From Cohnella thailandensis (GTDB lineage Bacteria > Bacillota > Bacilli > Paenibacillales > Paenibacillaceae): a stretch of DNA of 64,000 nt. The stretch spans positions 310,001 to 374,000 of the forward strand of contig NZ_JACJVQ010000024.1 in assembly GCF_014212135.1 (NCBI RefSeq), written 5' to 3'. Shown piece by piece: positions 8,065-16,503 of the stretch. Position numbers and translations under genes: made by a program. The notes beneath the pieces are model-generated. The model saw only the letters and a list, made by a program, of their open reading frames with translations, was not told the origin of the DNA and did no database searches. Within the stretch, counting starts at the first letter, position 1, and every line of letters begins with the position of its first letter.

Positions 8065-9576
8065 ATGGTCAAGAAGGTTAGAAAATCCGCTCTTGCTATG
8101 TCCGCGCTTCTCGTTTTATCCACGTCGTTAGCCGCCTGCTCCGGTTCGAACGAATCGGAGGATACGTCGTCTTCGCCGTCCTCCCAGGCGGGCGGAGGCA
8201 AAACGGAGCAGCTGACGGTCGCCTTTCTCGGCATCGGGACGATGACCGACGCCGCCGCGGTCGGGGACGCGATCAGCGCGATCGCCAAGGAGAAGATAAA
8301 CGCGACCGTGAGGCTGATGCCGATCGACGTCTCCGCGTGGACGCAGCAGACGAACCTTTTGCTGGCCGGCAACGAGCCGCTTGACCTGATGGTGACTTCC
8401 TCTTTCTTCAACTACAGCACGCAGGTGGCGAAGAACCAGCTGCTTCCGCTGGACGACCTGCTGGACAAGTACGGCCCGACCATCAAGGATACGATGGAAC
8501 CGGAGATTTATAACGGGACCCGCATCAACGGGAAAATCTACGGCGTGCCCAGCGTGCGCGACACGGCGGCCGACTACGGCTTTATCGCCCGCAAGGATCT
8601 CGTCGACAAATACGGGATCGACTTCAGCCAAGTGAAGACGTATGCCGACCTTGAGCCGATTTTTAAGAAGATCAAGGACAACGAACCCGGCGTCAATCCG
8701 CTCGTTCAGCGATCTCAGACCGGGACGATCGTCAGCGAAATTCTCGCGAGCCAGTTCGATCTGCTGGGCGAAGGGCTCGGCGTGCTGAACCTGGCCAATA
8801 ACGATCTTAAAGTCATCAATATTTTCGAGACGCCGGAATACAAGGAAGCGCTCGACCTGACGCGCAAGTGGTACCAAGCCGGCTACATCATGCAGGACGC
8901 GGCCACGACCCAAGAAGGCAACAACGCCCTGGTCAAGGCGGGCAAGGCGTTCGGCTACTTCTCCAACATGAAGCCGGGCTTCGAGGCTCAAGAGAAAGGG
9001 CTGAACGGCTACGAGATGACGGCCGTCCGCCTTACCCCTCCGATCTCGGTGTCCACGTCGGCCAACAGCTTCATGCTGTCGATTCCGAGAAACACGAGGG
9101 ACGCGGACCGGGCGATGCAGCTCATGAACCTGTTGTATACCGACAAGGATATCGTCAACCTGCTGTCCAACGGTATCGAAGGCAAGCACTACGTCAAGAC
9201 CGACTCCGGACAGATCAAGACGCCGGACGGCGTGACGAGCGGCTGGGTGTTCAACCAATGGGAAGTCGGGAACAACTCGCTCGCGGACGTCTGGGAAGGG
9301 ACCGACCCGGACATCTGGACGCAGATGAAGGATTTCAACAAGTCCGCCGTCTTCTCCAAGGCGATCGGCTTCGTGTTCGACTCGACGTCGGTGAAGACGG
9401 AGATCGCCGCGGCGACCAACGTGATGAACCAGTACAAGGTCGGCCTGGAATCGGGAAGCCTGGATCCGGAGCTGCTAGGCGAATTCGTCTCCAAGCTGAA
9501 GGATGCCGGGCTGGACAAGATCATGGCGGAGAAGCAGAAGCAGCTTGACGCCTGGGCCGCGGCGAACGGCAAATAA
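8065..9576 (+). CDS. Sugar ABC transporter solute-binding lipoprotein (paralogue 1)
   Basis: A 503-aa extracellular solute-binding protein of the LplA/YtcQ-like group. A lipoprotein signal peptide ends at LAAC with Cys25, then a Ser/Glu-rich linker and a two-lobed binding fold. It captures an oligosaccharide for the permeases at 10162 and 11113. It is strikingly similar to the protein at 12089 along its whole length, including identical blocks such as MPIDVSAWTQQTNLLLAGNE and KIYGVPSVRDTAADYG. GGGGGA precedes the ATG. It is transcribed alone from a class 1 promoter with a cre-like site, and ends at a strong terminator. The ligand is unknown; the linked rhamnosidase suggests rhamnose-containing oligosaccharides. 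Confidence 0.92.
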   Translation: MVKKVRKSALAMSALLVLSTSLAACSGSNESEDTSSSPSSQAGGGKTEQLTVAFLGIGTMTDAAAVGDAISAIAKEKINATVRLMPIDVSAWTQQTNLLLAGNEPLDLMVTSSFFNYSTQVAKNQLLPLDDLLDKYGPTIKDTMEPEIYNGTRINGKIYGVPSVRDTAADYGFIARKDLVDKYGIDFSQVKTYADLEPIFKKIKDNEPGVNPLVQRSQTGTIVSEILASQFDLLGEGLGVLNLANNDLKVINIFETPEYKEALDLTRKWYQAGYIMQDAATTQEGNNALVKAGKAFGYFSNMKPGFEAQEKGLNGYEMTAVRLTPPISVSTSANSFMLSIPRNTRDADRAMQLMNLLYTDKDIVNLLSNGIEGKHYVKTDSGQIKTPDGVTSGWVFNQWEVGNNSLADVWEGTDPDIWTQMKDFNKSAVFSKAIGFVFDSTSVKTEIAAATNVMNQYKVGLESGSLDPELLGEFVSKLKDAGLDKIMAEKQKQLDAWAAANGK

Positions 9577-9584
9577 ACGCGCAA

Positions 9585-9624
9585 GGACCGCACGGAGCCG
9601 CTGGCTCCGGAGCGGTCCTTTCTT
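9585..9624 (+). terminator. Terminator after binding protein 1
   Basis: GGACCGC and GGAGCC pair with GGCTCC and GCGGTCC around a short loop, followed by TTTCTT. Confidence 0.88.
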
Positions 9625-9682
9625 GTCGTCGCCTCGCTTATCCGTGCCTGCATCGTGCCCGCGAAGCTTTCCCGGCGTCCAC

Positions 9683-9818
9683 ATGAGTCGTAGTTACCCA
9701 ACTGAGTCCGCCGATCGATGAACGAATCGCTACACGAGTCGTAGTTACTCAACTAGTCCGCCGATCGCTGCCCAGAGCTCCCAAATGAGTCGTAGTTACC
9801 CAACTAGTTCCGCCGATT
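9683..9818. repeat. Three direct repeats at exact 51-bp spacing
   Basis: Copies at 9683-9717, 9734-9767 and 9785-9818 share ATGAGTCGTAGTTACCCAAC followed by a tail close to TAGTCCGCCGATCG. Starts are exactly 51 bp apart. The roughly 17-bp sequences between copies are unrelated to each other. Three diverged copies and no cas genes argue against a CRISPR array. Confidence 0.82.
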
Positions 9819-9936
9819 GCAGACGATGCAGGTACGCCGGGAACTACCGAAATTGCGGGCTTTGCGGAGCAATAATCTACCAAATGTCTGCCCAATACCG
9901 GTTCCTGAGCGAAAGGGAGAAGCGGGCTAAGGTAGA

Positions 9937-10011
9937 TGCCCAAGGAATAGCTGCCCAAGGAATAGCTGCTCAAGGAAGAGCTGTCTAAGGAATAGCTGCC
10001 CAAGGAATAGC
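9937..10011. repeat. 15-bp tandem repeat, 5 units
   Basis: Five uninterrupted units of TGCCCAAGGAATAGC run from 9937. Units 1, 2 and 5 are identical and units 3 and 4 differ by two bases each. The array lies directly upstream of the class 1 promoter. Confidence 0.9.
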
Positions 10012-10060
10012 GACCTTAGGGTTTTTCCCGAAAGGCGCGGCGTCGACTGGATCCGAATAG

Positions 10061-10128
10061 AAGGTCGGAATATCTAAAGCGGAAGGTCGGGTTTTTGGTG
10101 AGCGGGCCTTGTCCCCGATCTTTACAAT
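10061..10128 (+). promoter_or_regulatory. Class 1 activator promoter before permease operon
   Basis: AAGGTCGG occurs at 10061 and again at 10083, exactly 22 bp apart. TACAAT is at 10123-10128, exactly 40 bp after the second copy. There is no recognisable -35. It should drive the permease pair, binding protein 2 and possibly the rhamnosidase. Confidence 0.78.
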
Positions 10129-10161
10129 GAAGCTATACAACAAGGAAAAGAGGAATCGGCC

Positions 10162-11094
10162 ATGAGCGATGCGTTCAAGAAGCTGAAACGGTATCGGGCG
10201 TTGTTCCTGATGATCCTCCCGGGGATGGCTTATCTGATCGTCAACAATTATCTGCCCATGCTCGGGGTCGTGATCGCCTTCAAGGACATCGATTATTCCC
10301 ATCGGGGGCTGTTCGGCCTTATCTACTACAGCGATTGGATCGGACTCAAAAACTTCGAGTACCTGTTCAAGACGAACGACGCGCTCGTCATCACCCGCAA
10401 CACTCTGCTCTATAACGGCGGGTTCATCCTTCTGAACACGACCGTCGCCATCGGGCTCGCGATTCTGCTTAACGAGGTCCGCAACCGATTGGCTTCCCGT
10501 TTCTACCAGAGCCTGATTCTGCTGCCTTACCTGATCTCGATGGTTATCGTCGGCTATCTGGTGCTGTCGCTGCTGAACGTCGAGAACGGCTTCGTCAACA
10601 AGGTCGTCCTTCCGATGTTCGGGGTCGATCCGATCTCCTGGTACAGCGAAGCGAAGTATTGGCCGTATATCCTGACGATCGTGAACCTGTGGAAAAACAT
10701 CGGCTACTTCTGCATCATCTACCTGGCTTCCATCATCGGCATCGACCACGAGTATTACGAAGCGGCGACGATCGACGGGGCTAGCAAGTGGCAGCAGATC
10801 CGCAGCATCACGATCCCGCTGATCGCTCCTACCATCACCGTCATGACGCTGCTCGCGATCGGCCGCATTTTCTACTCCGACTTCGGCTTGTTCTACCAAG
10901 TTCCGCTCAACTCGGGACCTCTCCAGCCGACGACGGACGTTATCGACACGTACGTGTACCGCGGACTCATGACTCTCGGAGACATCGGAATGTCCTCCGC
11001 GGCGGGCTTCTACCAAGCGCTCGTCGGGTTCATCCTGGTCCTCGTCTCGAACTATATCGTCAGCCGCCGCGACCGCGATTCGGCGCTGTTCTAA
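10162..11094 (+). CDS. Sugar ABC transporter permease (LplB/YteP-like)
   Basis: A 310-aa inner-membrane permease with six predicted helices. The ATPase-docking EAA loop is visible as EAATIDGASKWQQIRSITIP (about residues 200-220). It forms the channel with the partner permease at 11113. The operon has no ATPase gene, as is usual for this family, which borrows an MsmX-type ATPase. AAGAGGAAT precedes the ATG. First gene of the operon behind the class 1 promoter. Confidence 0.93.
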   Translation: MSDAFKKLKRYRALFLMILPGMAYLIVNNYLPMLGVVIAFKDIDYSHRGLFGLIYYSDWIGLKNFEYLFKTNDALVITRNTLLYNGGFILLNTTVAIGLAILLNEVRNRLASRFYQSLILLPYLISMVIVGYLVLSLLNVENGFVNKVVLPMFGVDPISWYSEAKYWPYILTIVNLWKNIGYFCIIYLASIIGIDHEYYEAATIDGASKWQQIRSITIPLIAPTITVMTLLAIGRIFYSDFGLFYQVPLNSGPLQPTTDVIDTYVYRGLMTLGDIGMSSAAGFYQALVGFILVLVSNYIVSRRDRDSALF

Positions 11095-11112
11095 GCGAAA
11101 GGAGCGATTGCT

Positions 11113-11997
11113 ATGAAAACGAACCAGATGAACCAGACGATCGTGCACATTCTCCTGATCCTGCTCTCGGCCGCGTGCCTGTTCCCGTTCCTGCTCCTGT
11201 TCATGGCGTCCTTCACGGACGAGCAGGCGATCGTTCAGCATGGATACTCCTTCTGGCCGAGCGAGTTCAGCGTAGATGCCTATTCCTATCTGTGGAACCA
11301 AGCGTCCACGATGGCCCGTTCCTACGGGATCACCGTCCTGATTACGATCATAGGAACGGTGGTCGGGTTGCTCATCTCGGCGCTGCTGGCCTACCCGCTG
11401 TCCCGCAAGGACATGCCGATTCGAGGCTTGCTGGCATTCCTTGTCTTCTTCACTCTCCTGTTCAACGGGGGATTGGTTCCGACTTATCTCGTCTACACGG
11501 AACTGTTCAACATGAAGAACACGCTGCTGGCCTTGATCGTTCCGGGCCTGCTGACCAACGGATTCTTCGTGCTGCTGATCCGCTCCTTCTTCAGCACGTC
11601 GATCCCGGTACCGATCATCGAGTCGGCGTACATCGACGGCGCGACGGAGTTCAAGATTTTCTACCGGATCGTCCTGCCCCTCTCGCTTCCGATTCTGGCG
11701 ACGATCGGCCTGATGCTGACGATCTCCTATTGGAACGACTGGTTCAACGGGCTGATCTACATCACCGAGCCGAGCTTGTACAGCATTCAGAATCTGCTCA
11801 ACCGGATGCTGAGCAACATTCAGTTCCTGCAGCAAAACAGCCTCGGAGGCAACTCCTCGCAGGCGGCCGCCACCATACCGATGAATTCGGTCCGGATGGC
11901 GATGGCGGTTATCGGCATCGTCCCGATTCTCTGCATCTACCCTTTCTTCCAGAAGTACTTCGTCAAAGGCCTGACGATCGGCGCGGTCAAGGGCTGA
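11113..11997 (+). CDS. Carbohydrate ABC transporter permease (YtcP-like)
   Basis: A 294-aa permease, the second half of the heterodimeric channel. The docking loop reads ESAYIDGATEFKIFYRIVLP (about residues 177-196). Six helices are predicted. It starts 18 bp after the first permease with AAAGGAGC before the ATG. It is followed after about 90 bp by binding protein 2 with no terminator in between, so the three genes are probably co-transcribed. Confidence 0.93.
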   Translation: MKTNQMNQTIVHILLILLSAACLFPFLLLFMASFTDEQAIVQHGYSFWPSEFSVDAYSYLWNQASTMARSYGITVLITIIGTVVGLLISALLAYPLSRKDMPIRGLLAFLVFFTLLFNGGLVPTYLVYTELFNMKNTLLALIVPGLLTNGFFVLLIRSFFSTSIPVPIIESAYIDGATEFKIFYRIVLPLSLPILATIGLMLTISYWNDWFNGLIYITEPSLYSIQNLLNRMLSNIQFLQQNSLGGNSSQAAATIPMNSVRMAMAVIGIVPILCIYPFFQKYFVKGLTIGAVKG

Positions 11998-12088
11998 TCC
12001 GGGCCATCGGCCGGGTACTCGGCGGCAACTCGGTATCATCAGCTAGTCTGTCTATATAGAGCACTTTATGAAAATGGGGGAAACAGCC

Positions 12089-13603
12089 ATGACGAGAATG
12101 TCAAGGAAATGGGCTTGGGCAAGCACGGCGGTCTTATCCGCTTCTCTGGTAGTATCCGGTTGCGGGGGATCGAACGAAGGCAATTCGGAAGCGAGCGGGA
12201 GCGCCTCCGGCGCTTCGAACGGCAAGGCCGTCGAGCTGACGATGGCGTTCCTGAACTTCGGGAACATGAACGACGTGCAGACGGTTCAGGACGAGATCAA
12301 CAAGATCGCGTCCGCCAAGATCAACGCGACCGTGAAGCTGATGCCGATCGACGTATCGGCCTGGACGCAGCAGACGAACCTGCTGCTCGCCGGCAACGAG
12401 AAGCTGGACCTTCTCGTCACTTCATCCTTCTTCAACTACAGCAGCCAAGTCGCCAAGAACCAGCTCATTCCTCTGGACGATCTGCTCGAGCAATACGCGC
12501 CGGGCATCAAGGAGACGATGAGCGAGGAGATCTATAACGGCACGAAGATCGACGGCAAAATCTACGGCGTTCCGAGCGTCCGGGACACGGCCGCCGACTA
12601 CGGCATGGTCATGCGCAAGGATCTCGTGGACAAGCATGGCATCGACCTGTCCAAGGTCAAGTCGTTCGAGGATCTGGAGCCGGTGTTCCAGACGATCAAG
12701 GACAACGAGCCGGGGATCGTGCCGCTCGTGCAGAATTCCAATACCCAGACGGTCGCTTCCCAGCTCTACAATCAATTCATCGATCCGCTCGGCGACAGCC
12801 TCGGTGCGCTGCTGCTGGACGGCGGCGACCTGAAGGTCGTCAACCTGTTCGAAACCCAGGAATACAAGGACGCGCTGGCGATTGCCCGCAAGTGGTATCA
12901 GGCCGGCTATATCATGCAGGACGCGGCTACGACGCAGGAGACGGGCAACAGCCTGGTCAAGGCGGGCAAGGCGCTGGGCTATCTGTCGAACATGAAGCCG
13001 GGCTTCGAGCAGCAGGAATCGAAGAACGACGGGCACGAGATGGTCGCGGTCCGATTGACGAAGGCGGTCACGCAATCGAACGGGGCGAACGGCTTCATGA
13101 TGTCCATCCCGCGCAACAGCGAGAACCCGGAACGCGCGATGCAGTTCATGAACCTGCTGTACACGGACGCCGATATCGTCAATCTGCTGGACAACGGCGT
13201 GGAAGGCAAGCATTACGTGAAGAACGAGGACGGCACGATCAAGGTTCCGGACGGGGCCGGAGACACCGGCTACCTGTTCAACCAATGGATGGTCGGCAAC
13301 AACGCTCTCGCTTACGTATGGGAAGGAACGGATAAAGACATCTGGGCCCAGATCAAGACGTTTAACGACACGTCCGTCATCTCCAAGGCGCTAGGGTTCG
13401 CGTTCGACGCGAATCCGGTCAAGACGGAGGTGGCCGCGGCGACGAACGTGCTGAACCAGTACCGGATCGGGCTGGAATCGGGCACGCTCGACCCATCCAC
13501 GCTGGACGAGTTCAACGGCAAGCTGAAGGCGGCCGGCCTGGACAAGATCATCGCCGAGAAGCAGAAGCAACTGGACGCTTGGGCGGCGGCAAACGCAAAG
13601 TAA
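12089..13603 (+). CDS. Sugar ABC transporter solute-binding lipoprotein (paralogue 2)
   Basis: A 504-aa lipoprotein closely related to the product of 8065. The start at 12089 is preferred over an in-frame ATG at 12068. GGGGGA is well placed before it, the same ATGGGGGAAA leader precedes the paralogue, and this start puts the lipobox cysteine (VSGC) at residue 25 in both proteins. Blocks such as INATVKLMPIDVSAWTQQTN and the C-terminal QKQLDAWAAAN are shared. It lies in the permease operon and is presumably the constitutive partner of that channel, while paralogue 1 is an independently regulated second receptor. Ligand unknown. Confidence 0.92.
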   Translation: MTRMSRKWAWASTAVLSASLVVSGCGGSNEGNSEASGSASGASNGKAVELTMAFLNFGNMNDVQTVQDEINKIASAKINATVKLMPIDVSAWTQQTNLLLAGNEKLDLLVTSSFFNYSSQVAKNQLIPLDDLLEQYAPGIKETMSEEIYNGTKIDGKIYGVPSVRDTAADYGMVMRKDLVDKHGIDLSKVKSFEDLEPVFQTIKDNEPGIVPLVQNSNTQTVASQLYNQFIDPLGDSLGALLLDGGDLKVVNLFETQEYKDALAIARKWYQAGYIMQDAATTQETGNSLVKAGKALGYLSNMKPGFEQQESKNDGHEMVAVRLTKAVTQSNGANGFMMSIPRNSENPERAMQFMNLLYTDADIVNLLDNGVEGKHYVKNEDGTIKVPDGAGDTGYLFNQWMVGNNALAYVWEGTDKDIWAQIKTFNDTSVISKALGFAFDANPVKTEVAAATNVLNQYRIGLESGTLDPSTLDEFNGKLKAAGLDKIIAEKQKQLDAWAAANAK

Positions 13604-13611
13604 CTATGGGC

Positions 13612-13656
13612 AGAAGGGGCGCCGCAACGTTCGAAGGAACGGACGGCGCTTCTTCT
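13612..13656 (+). terminator. Hairpin between binding protein 2 and GH78
   Basis: AGAAG and GCGCCG pair with CGGCGC and TTCTTCT, so the T-rich tail is also part of the stem. It could end the operon, or act as a partial terminator that lowers rhamnosidase expression relative to the binding protein. No separate promoter is evident before 13676. Confidence 0.65.
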
Positions 13657-13675
13657 CTAGGGGGAGAAGAGCGGC

Positions 13676-16366
13676 ATGTTGGAAATCTACGATCTTACCT
13701 GCGAGTACAAGCGCAACCCGATCGGTCTCGGGGCGCGAATCCCGCGAATCGGATGGAAGCTGAAGGGGGATTCTCGCGGCACCCGGCAAACCGCTTATCG
13801 GCTTCAAGTCTCTCCGGATGCGGATTTTGCGGCGGCGGTCTGGGATTCCGGCCGCGTCGAGAGCGATCGATCGGTGCACGTGGAGCCGGAAGGGCTGGAG
13901 CTTCGGCCGCGAACCCGTTACTATTACCGCGTCGAGGCATGGAACGAGCGCGGCGAGAGCTCCGGCTGGTCGACGGAGACGGCTTACTGGGAGACGGGGC
14001 TGTTCGAGCCCGCGGAATGGGAGGCCGAGTGGATCGCTGCTCCGGCCGGGCTCGATCCCGAGCGGCCGGAAGCCGTGCCGATGCTTAGAAAAGCGTTCCG
14101 GATCGAAGGCGAGGTTCGTTCGGCCCGGGTTTATGCGACCGCGCTGGGCTTGTACGAGCTGGAACTGAACGGGCGCAGGGTCGGCGACCATTATTTCGCG
14201 CCCGGCTGGACCAGCTACGACAAGCGGCTTCAATACCAAGCCTATGACGTGACCGATCTGCTTGTCTCCGGGGATAACGTCGTCGGAGCTTGGCTCGGCA
14301 ACGGCTGGTACAAAGGCTATCTGGGCTGGGACGGCTATAACGAGTTGTACGGAGACCGGACCGCCCTGCTGCTTCAGCTCCATATCGGGCTGATTAACGG
14401 GCACGAGCTCGTGGTGAAGTCGGACGGAAGCTGGCAGGCCGCCACCGGGCCGATCCTCCTGTCCGAGCTCTATCACGGGGAGACGTACGACGCGAGGCTG
14501 GAGCGGGAAGGCTGGAGCTCGCCTTCGGGGGCTAGCGCGGGCTGGAGTCCCGTCGAGGTGCTCGAACGGGACTATCGTATTCTCGTTCCGCAGGAGAACG
14601 TGCCGGCGCGCAAGATCGAGGAGCTTCGCCCGATCGCGCTCCTGAAGACGCCGGAGGGCGACACGGTTATCGACATGGGGCAAAACATGGTCGGCTGGGT
14701 TCGGTTCACGGTTCGCGGAGAAGCGGGCCGCGAGGTCGAGCTTCGCCATGCCGAGGTGCTGGACCGAGAGGGCAACTTCTATCTCGGCAACATTCGCGCG
14801 GCGAAGCAGACGATCCGCTACGCGAAGAAGAGCGCGGAGCCCGAGACGTACGAGCCTCGATTTACGTTCCAAGGCTTCCGATACGTGCGGCTAACCGGGT
14901 TCGAGGAGCCGATTCGACTGGAGGACTTCGCGGGAATCGTGGTGCATTCCGACATGGAGGCGACGGGAAGCTTCGAGTGCTCCGATCCGCTCGTCAATCA
15001 GCTTCAGCACAATATCCTATGGGGGCTGAAGGGCAACTTTCTCGACGTTCCGACGGATTGCCCGCAGCGTGACGAACGTCTCGGCTGGACGGGCGACGCC
15101 CAGGTGTTCGCCCGAACGGCCGCCTATCTCGTCAACTCGGCCCCGTTCTTCGCGAAGTGGCTCGGCGACCTGAAGGCGGACCAGGCCCCCGACGGCGGAG
15201 TTCCGTATGTCGTGCCTCACATGCTGGAGAAGAAGCCGAGCAAGGGCGACTTCCCGCCTCCGTTCAATTCGGCGGCCTGGGGCGACGCGGCGACGATCGT
15301 GCCGTGGACCGTCTATCTGTGCTACGGGGACAAGCGCATCCTGGAGACTCAGTACGAGAGCATGAAGGCTTGGGTCGAGTTCATCCGCCGCCAGGGGGAC
15401 AACGAGTTCCTGTGGGATACCGGGTTCCACTTCGCGGACTGGCTCGCCCTCGATGCCAAGCCGGGAGCTTATATGGGAGCGACGGACATGCACTACGTCT
15501 CGACGGCTTATTACGCCTACTCGACCGATATCGTCCGCAAGGCCGCATCCGTTCTCGGCAAGCCGGACGACGAGAGGGAATACGCCGCTTTATATGAAGG
15601 AATTCGCCGCGCGTTCCTCGAGGAATACGTGACGCCTTCCGGACGTCTCGCGGTGCCGACGCAGACGGCGCAGGTCATCGGGCTCTACTTCGGTTTGCTG
15701 GAAGGGAAGGCGAAGGAGAAAGCGATCGCCAAGCTGATGCAGCTGCTCGCGGACAGCGATTTCCACTTGACCACCGGTTTCGTCGGCACTCCTTATCTGA
15801 ACCACGCTCTTAGCGACAACGGGCAGAACGAAGCGGCTTATCGCGTGCTGCTCCAGCGGGATTTTCCTTCGTGGCTGTACCAGGTGACGAAGGGCGCGAC
15901 GACGATTTGGGAGCATTGGGACGGCATCCGGGAGGACGGGACGTTCTGGAGCGACGCGATGAACTCGTTTAACCATTATGCTTACGGTGCGATCGGGGAC
16001 TGGCTGTACCGCAGCGTCGCGGGCATCGATACGGACGAGGAGCAGGCCGGCTACAAGAAAATCGTCATCCGCCCGCGTCCCGGCAACGGGCTCAGTTGGG
16101 CGGAGGGGCGGCTTAAGACGATGTACGGCACGATCGTCTCGCGATGGAGCAAATCGGAGAATGGGCGGATGGAGGCGAACGTGACCGTACCGGCGAATAC
16201 GACAGCGGAGATAGTGCTCCCGGGCGCGGCTTCTGCGGCCGAGGTGACGGAGAGCGGAATCCCGCTTGCGGAAGCGGAAGGAATCGAGTCGGTGGAGGGG
16301 ACGGAGTCCGGGGTGAAGTTCTCGGCTCAGGCCGGAAAGTATTCGTTTGTCTATTCCTTGCGCTGA
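13676..16366 (+). CDS. Alpha-L-rhamnosidase, GH78
   Basis: An 896-aa inverting rhamnosidase that releases terminal L-rhamnose from oligosaccharides or glycosides. Domain order is N-terminal sandwich (about 1-130), rhamnosidase N domain (about 135-310), a concanavalin-like domain (about 320-420), the six-hairpin catalytic barrel (about 425-780) and a C-terminal sandwich. The signature DCPQRDERLGWTGDAQVF near residues 460-480 holds the catalytic acid. IWEHWDG near residue 745 holds the probable base Glu. There is no signal peptide, so it is cytoplasmic and acts on imported substrate. GGGGGAGAAG precedes the ATG. Its position behind an importer suggests import of rhamnosides. Confidence 0.93.
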   Translation: MLEIYDLTCEYKRNPIGLGARIPRIGWKLKGDSRGTRQTAYRLQVSPDADFAAAVWDSGRVESDRSVHVEPEGLELRPRTRYYYRVEAWNERGESSGWSTETAYWETGLFEPAEWEAEWIAAPAGLDPERPEAVPMLRKAFRIEGEVRSARVYATALGLYELELNGRRVGDHYFAPGWTSYDKRLQYQAYDVTDLLVSGDNVVGAWLGNGWYKGYLGWDGYNELYGDRTALLLQLHIGLINGHELVVKSDGSWQAATGPILLSELYHGETYDARLEREGWSSPSGASAGWSPVEVLERDYRILVPQENVPARKIEELRPIALLKTPEGDTVIDMGQNMVGWVRFTVRGEAGREVELRHAEVLDREGNFYLGNIRAAKQTIRYAKKSAEPETYEPRFTFQGFRYVRLTGFEEPIRLEDFAGIVVHSDMEATGSFECSDPLVNQLQHNILWGLKGNFLDVPTDCPQRDERLGWTGDAQVFARTAAYLVNSAPFFAKWLGDLKADQAPDGGVPYVVPHMLEKKPSKGDFPPPFNSAAWGDAATIVPWTVYLCYGDKRILETQYESMKAWVEFIRRQGDNEFLWDTGFHFADWLALDAKPGAYMGATDMHYVSTAYYAYSTDIVRKAASVLGKPDDEREYAALYEGIRRAFLEEYVTPSGRLAVPTQTAQVIGLYFGLLEGKAKEKAIAKLMQLLADSDFHLTTGFVGTPYLNHALSDNGQNEAAYRVLLQRDFPSWLYQVTKGATTIWEHWDGIREDGTFWSDAMNSFNHYAYGAIGDWLYRSVAGIDTDEEQAGYKKIVIRPRPGNGLSWAEGRLKTMYGTIVSRWSKSENGRMEANVTVPANTTAEIVLPGAASAAEVTESGIPLAEAEGIESVEGTESGVKFSAQAGKYSFVYSLR

Positions 16367-16426
16367 AAGGCGGGGGAAGGGTCTATGCGTACGAATCCGC
16401 AAGATTCGGATTGGCAGGGACCGTTT

Positions 16427-16465
16427 AACGGCACCGGGAATAACCCTCCCGGTGCCGTTTTTGTT
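16427..16465 (+). terminator. Terminator after GH78
   Basis: ACGGCACCGGG pairs perfectly with CCCGGTGCCGT, followed by TTTTTGTT. It closes the GH78 transcript and sits between convergent genes. Confidence 0.92.
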
Positions 16466-16503
16466 GCTTCAGGAATAGCTTCCTTTCCAGCAAAGCATAG
16501 GCC

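Larger units (their letters stand above)
9577..10161. other. Repeat-rich intergenic region
   Basis: It contains the terminator at 9585-9624, three 34-35-bp repeat copies at 9683-9818, the perfect-period 15-bp array at 9937-10011 and the class 1 promoter at 10061-10128. The short plus-strand frame over 9785-9988 would read the 15-bp repeat as AQGIA units, but it has no ribosome site and stops within the array, so no gene is called. Confidence 0.6.

Noticed and set aside
9683..9818. Possible CRISPR array
   Set aside because: Only three copies, with diverged ends, 16-18-bp gaps and no cas genes.
13579..14088. Frame 13579-14088 (169 aa) across the start of the rhamnosidase gene
   Set aside because: It overlaps the end of binding protein 2 and the start of GH78 in another phase, with Arg-rich shadow composition.
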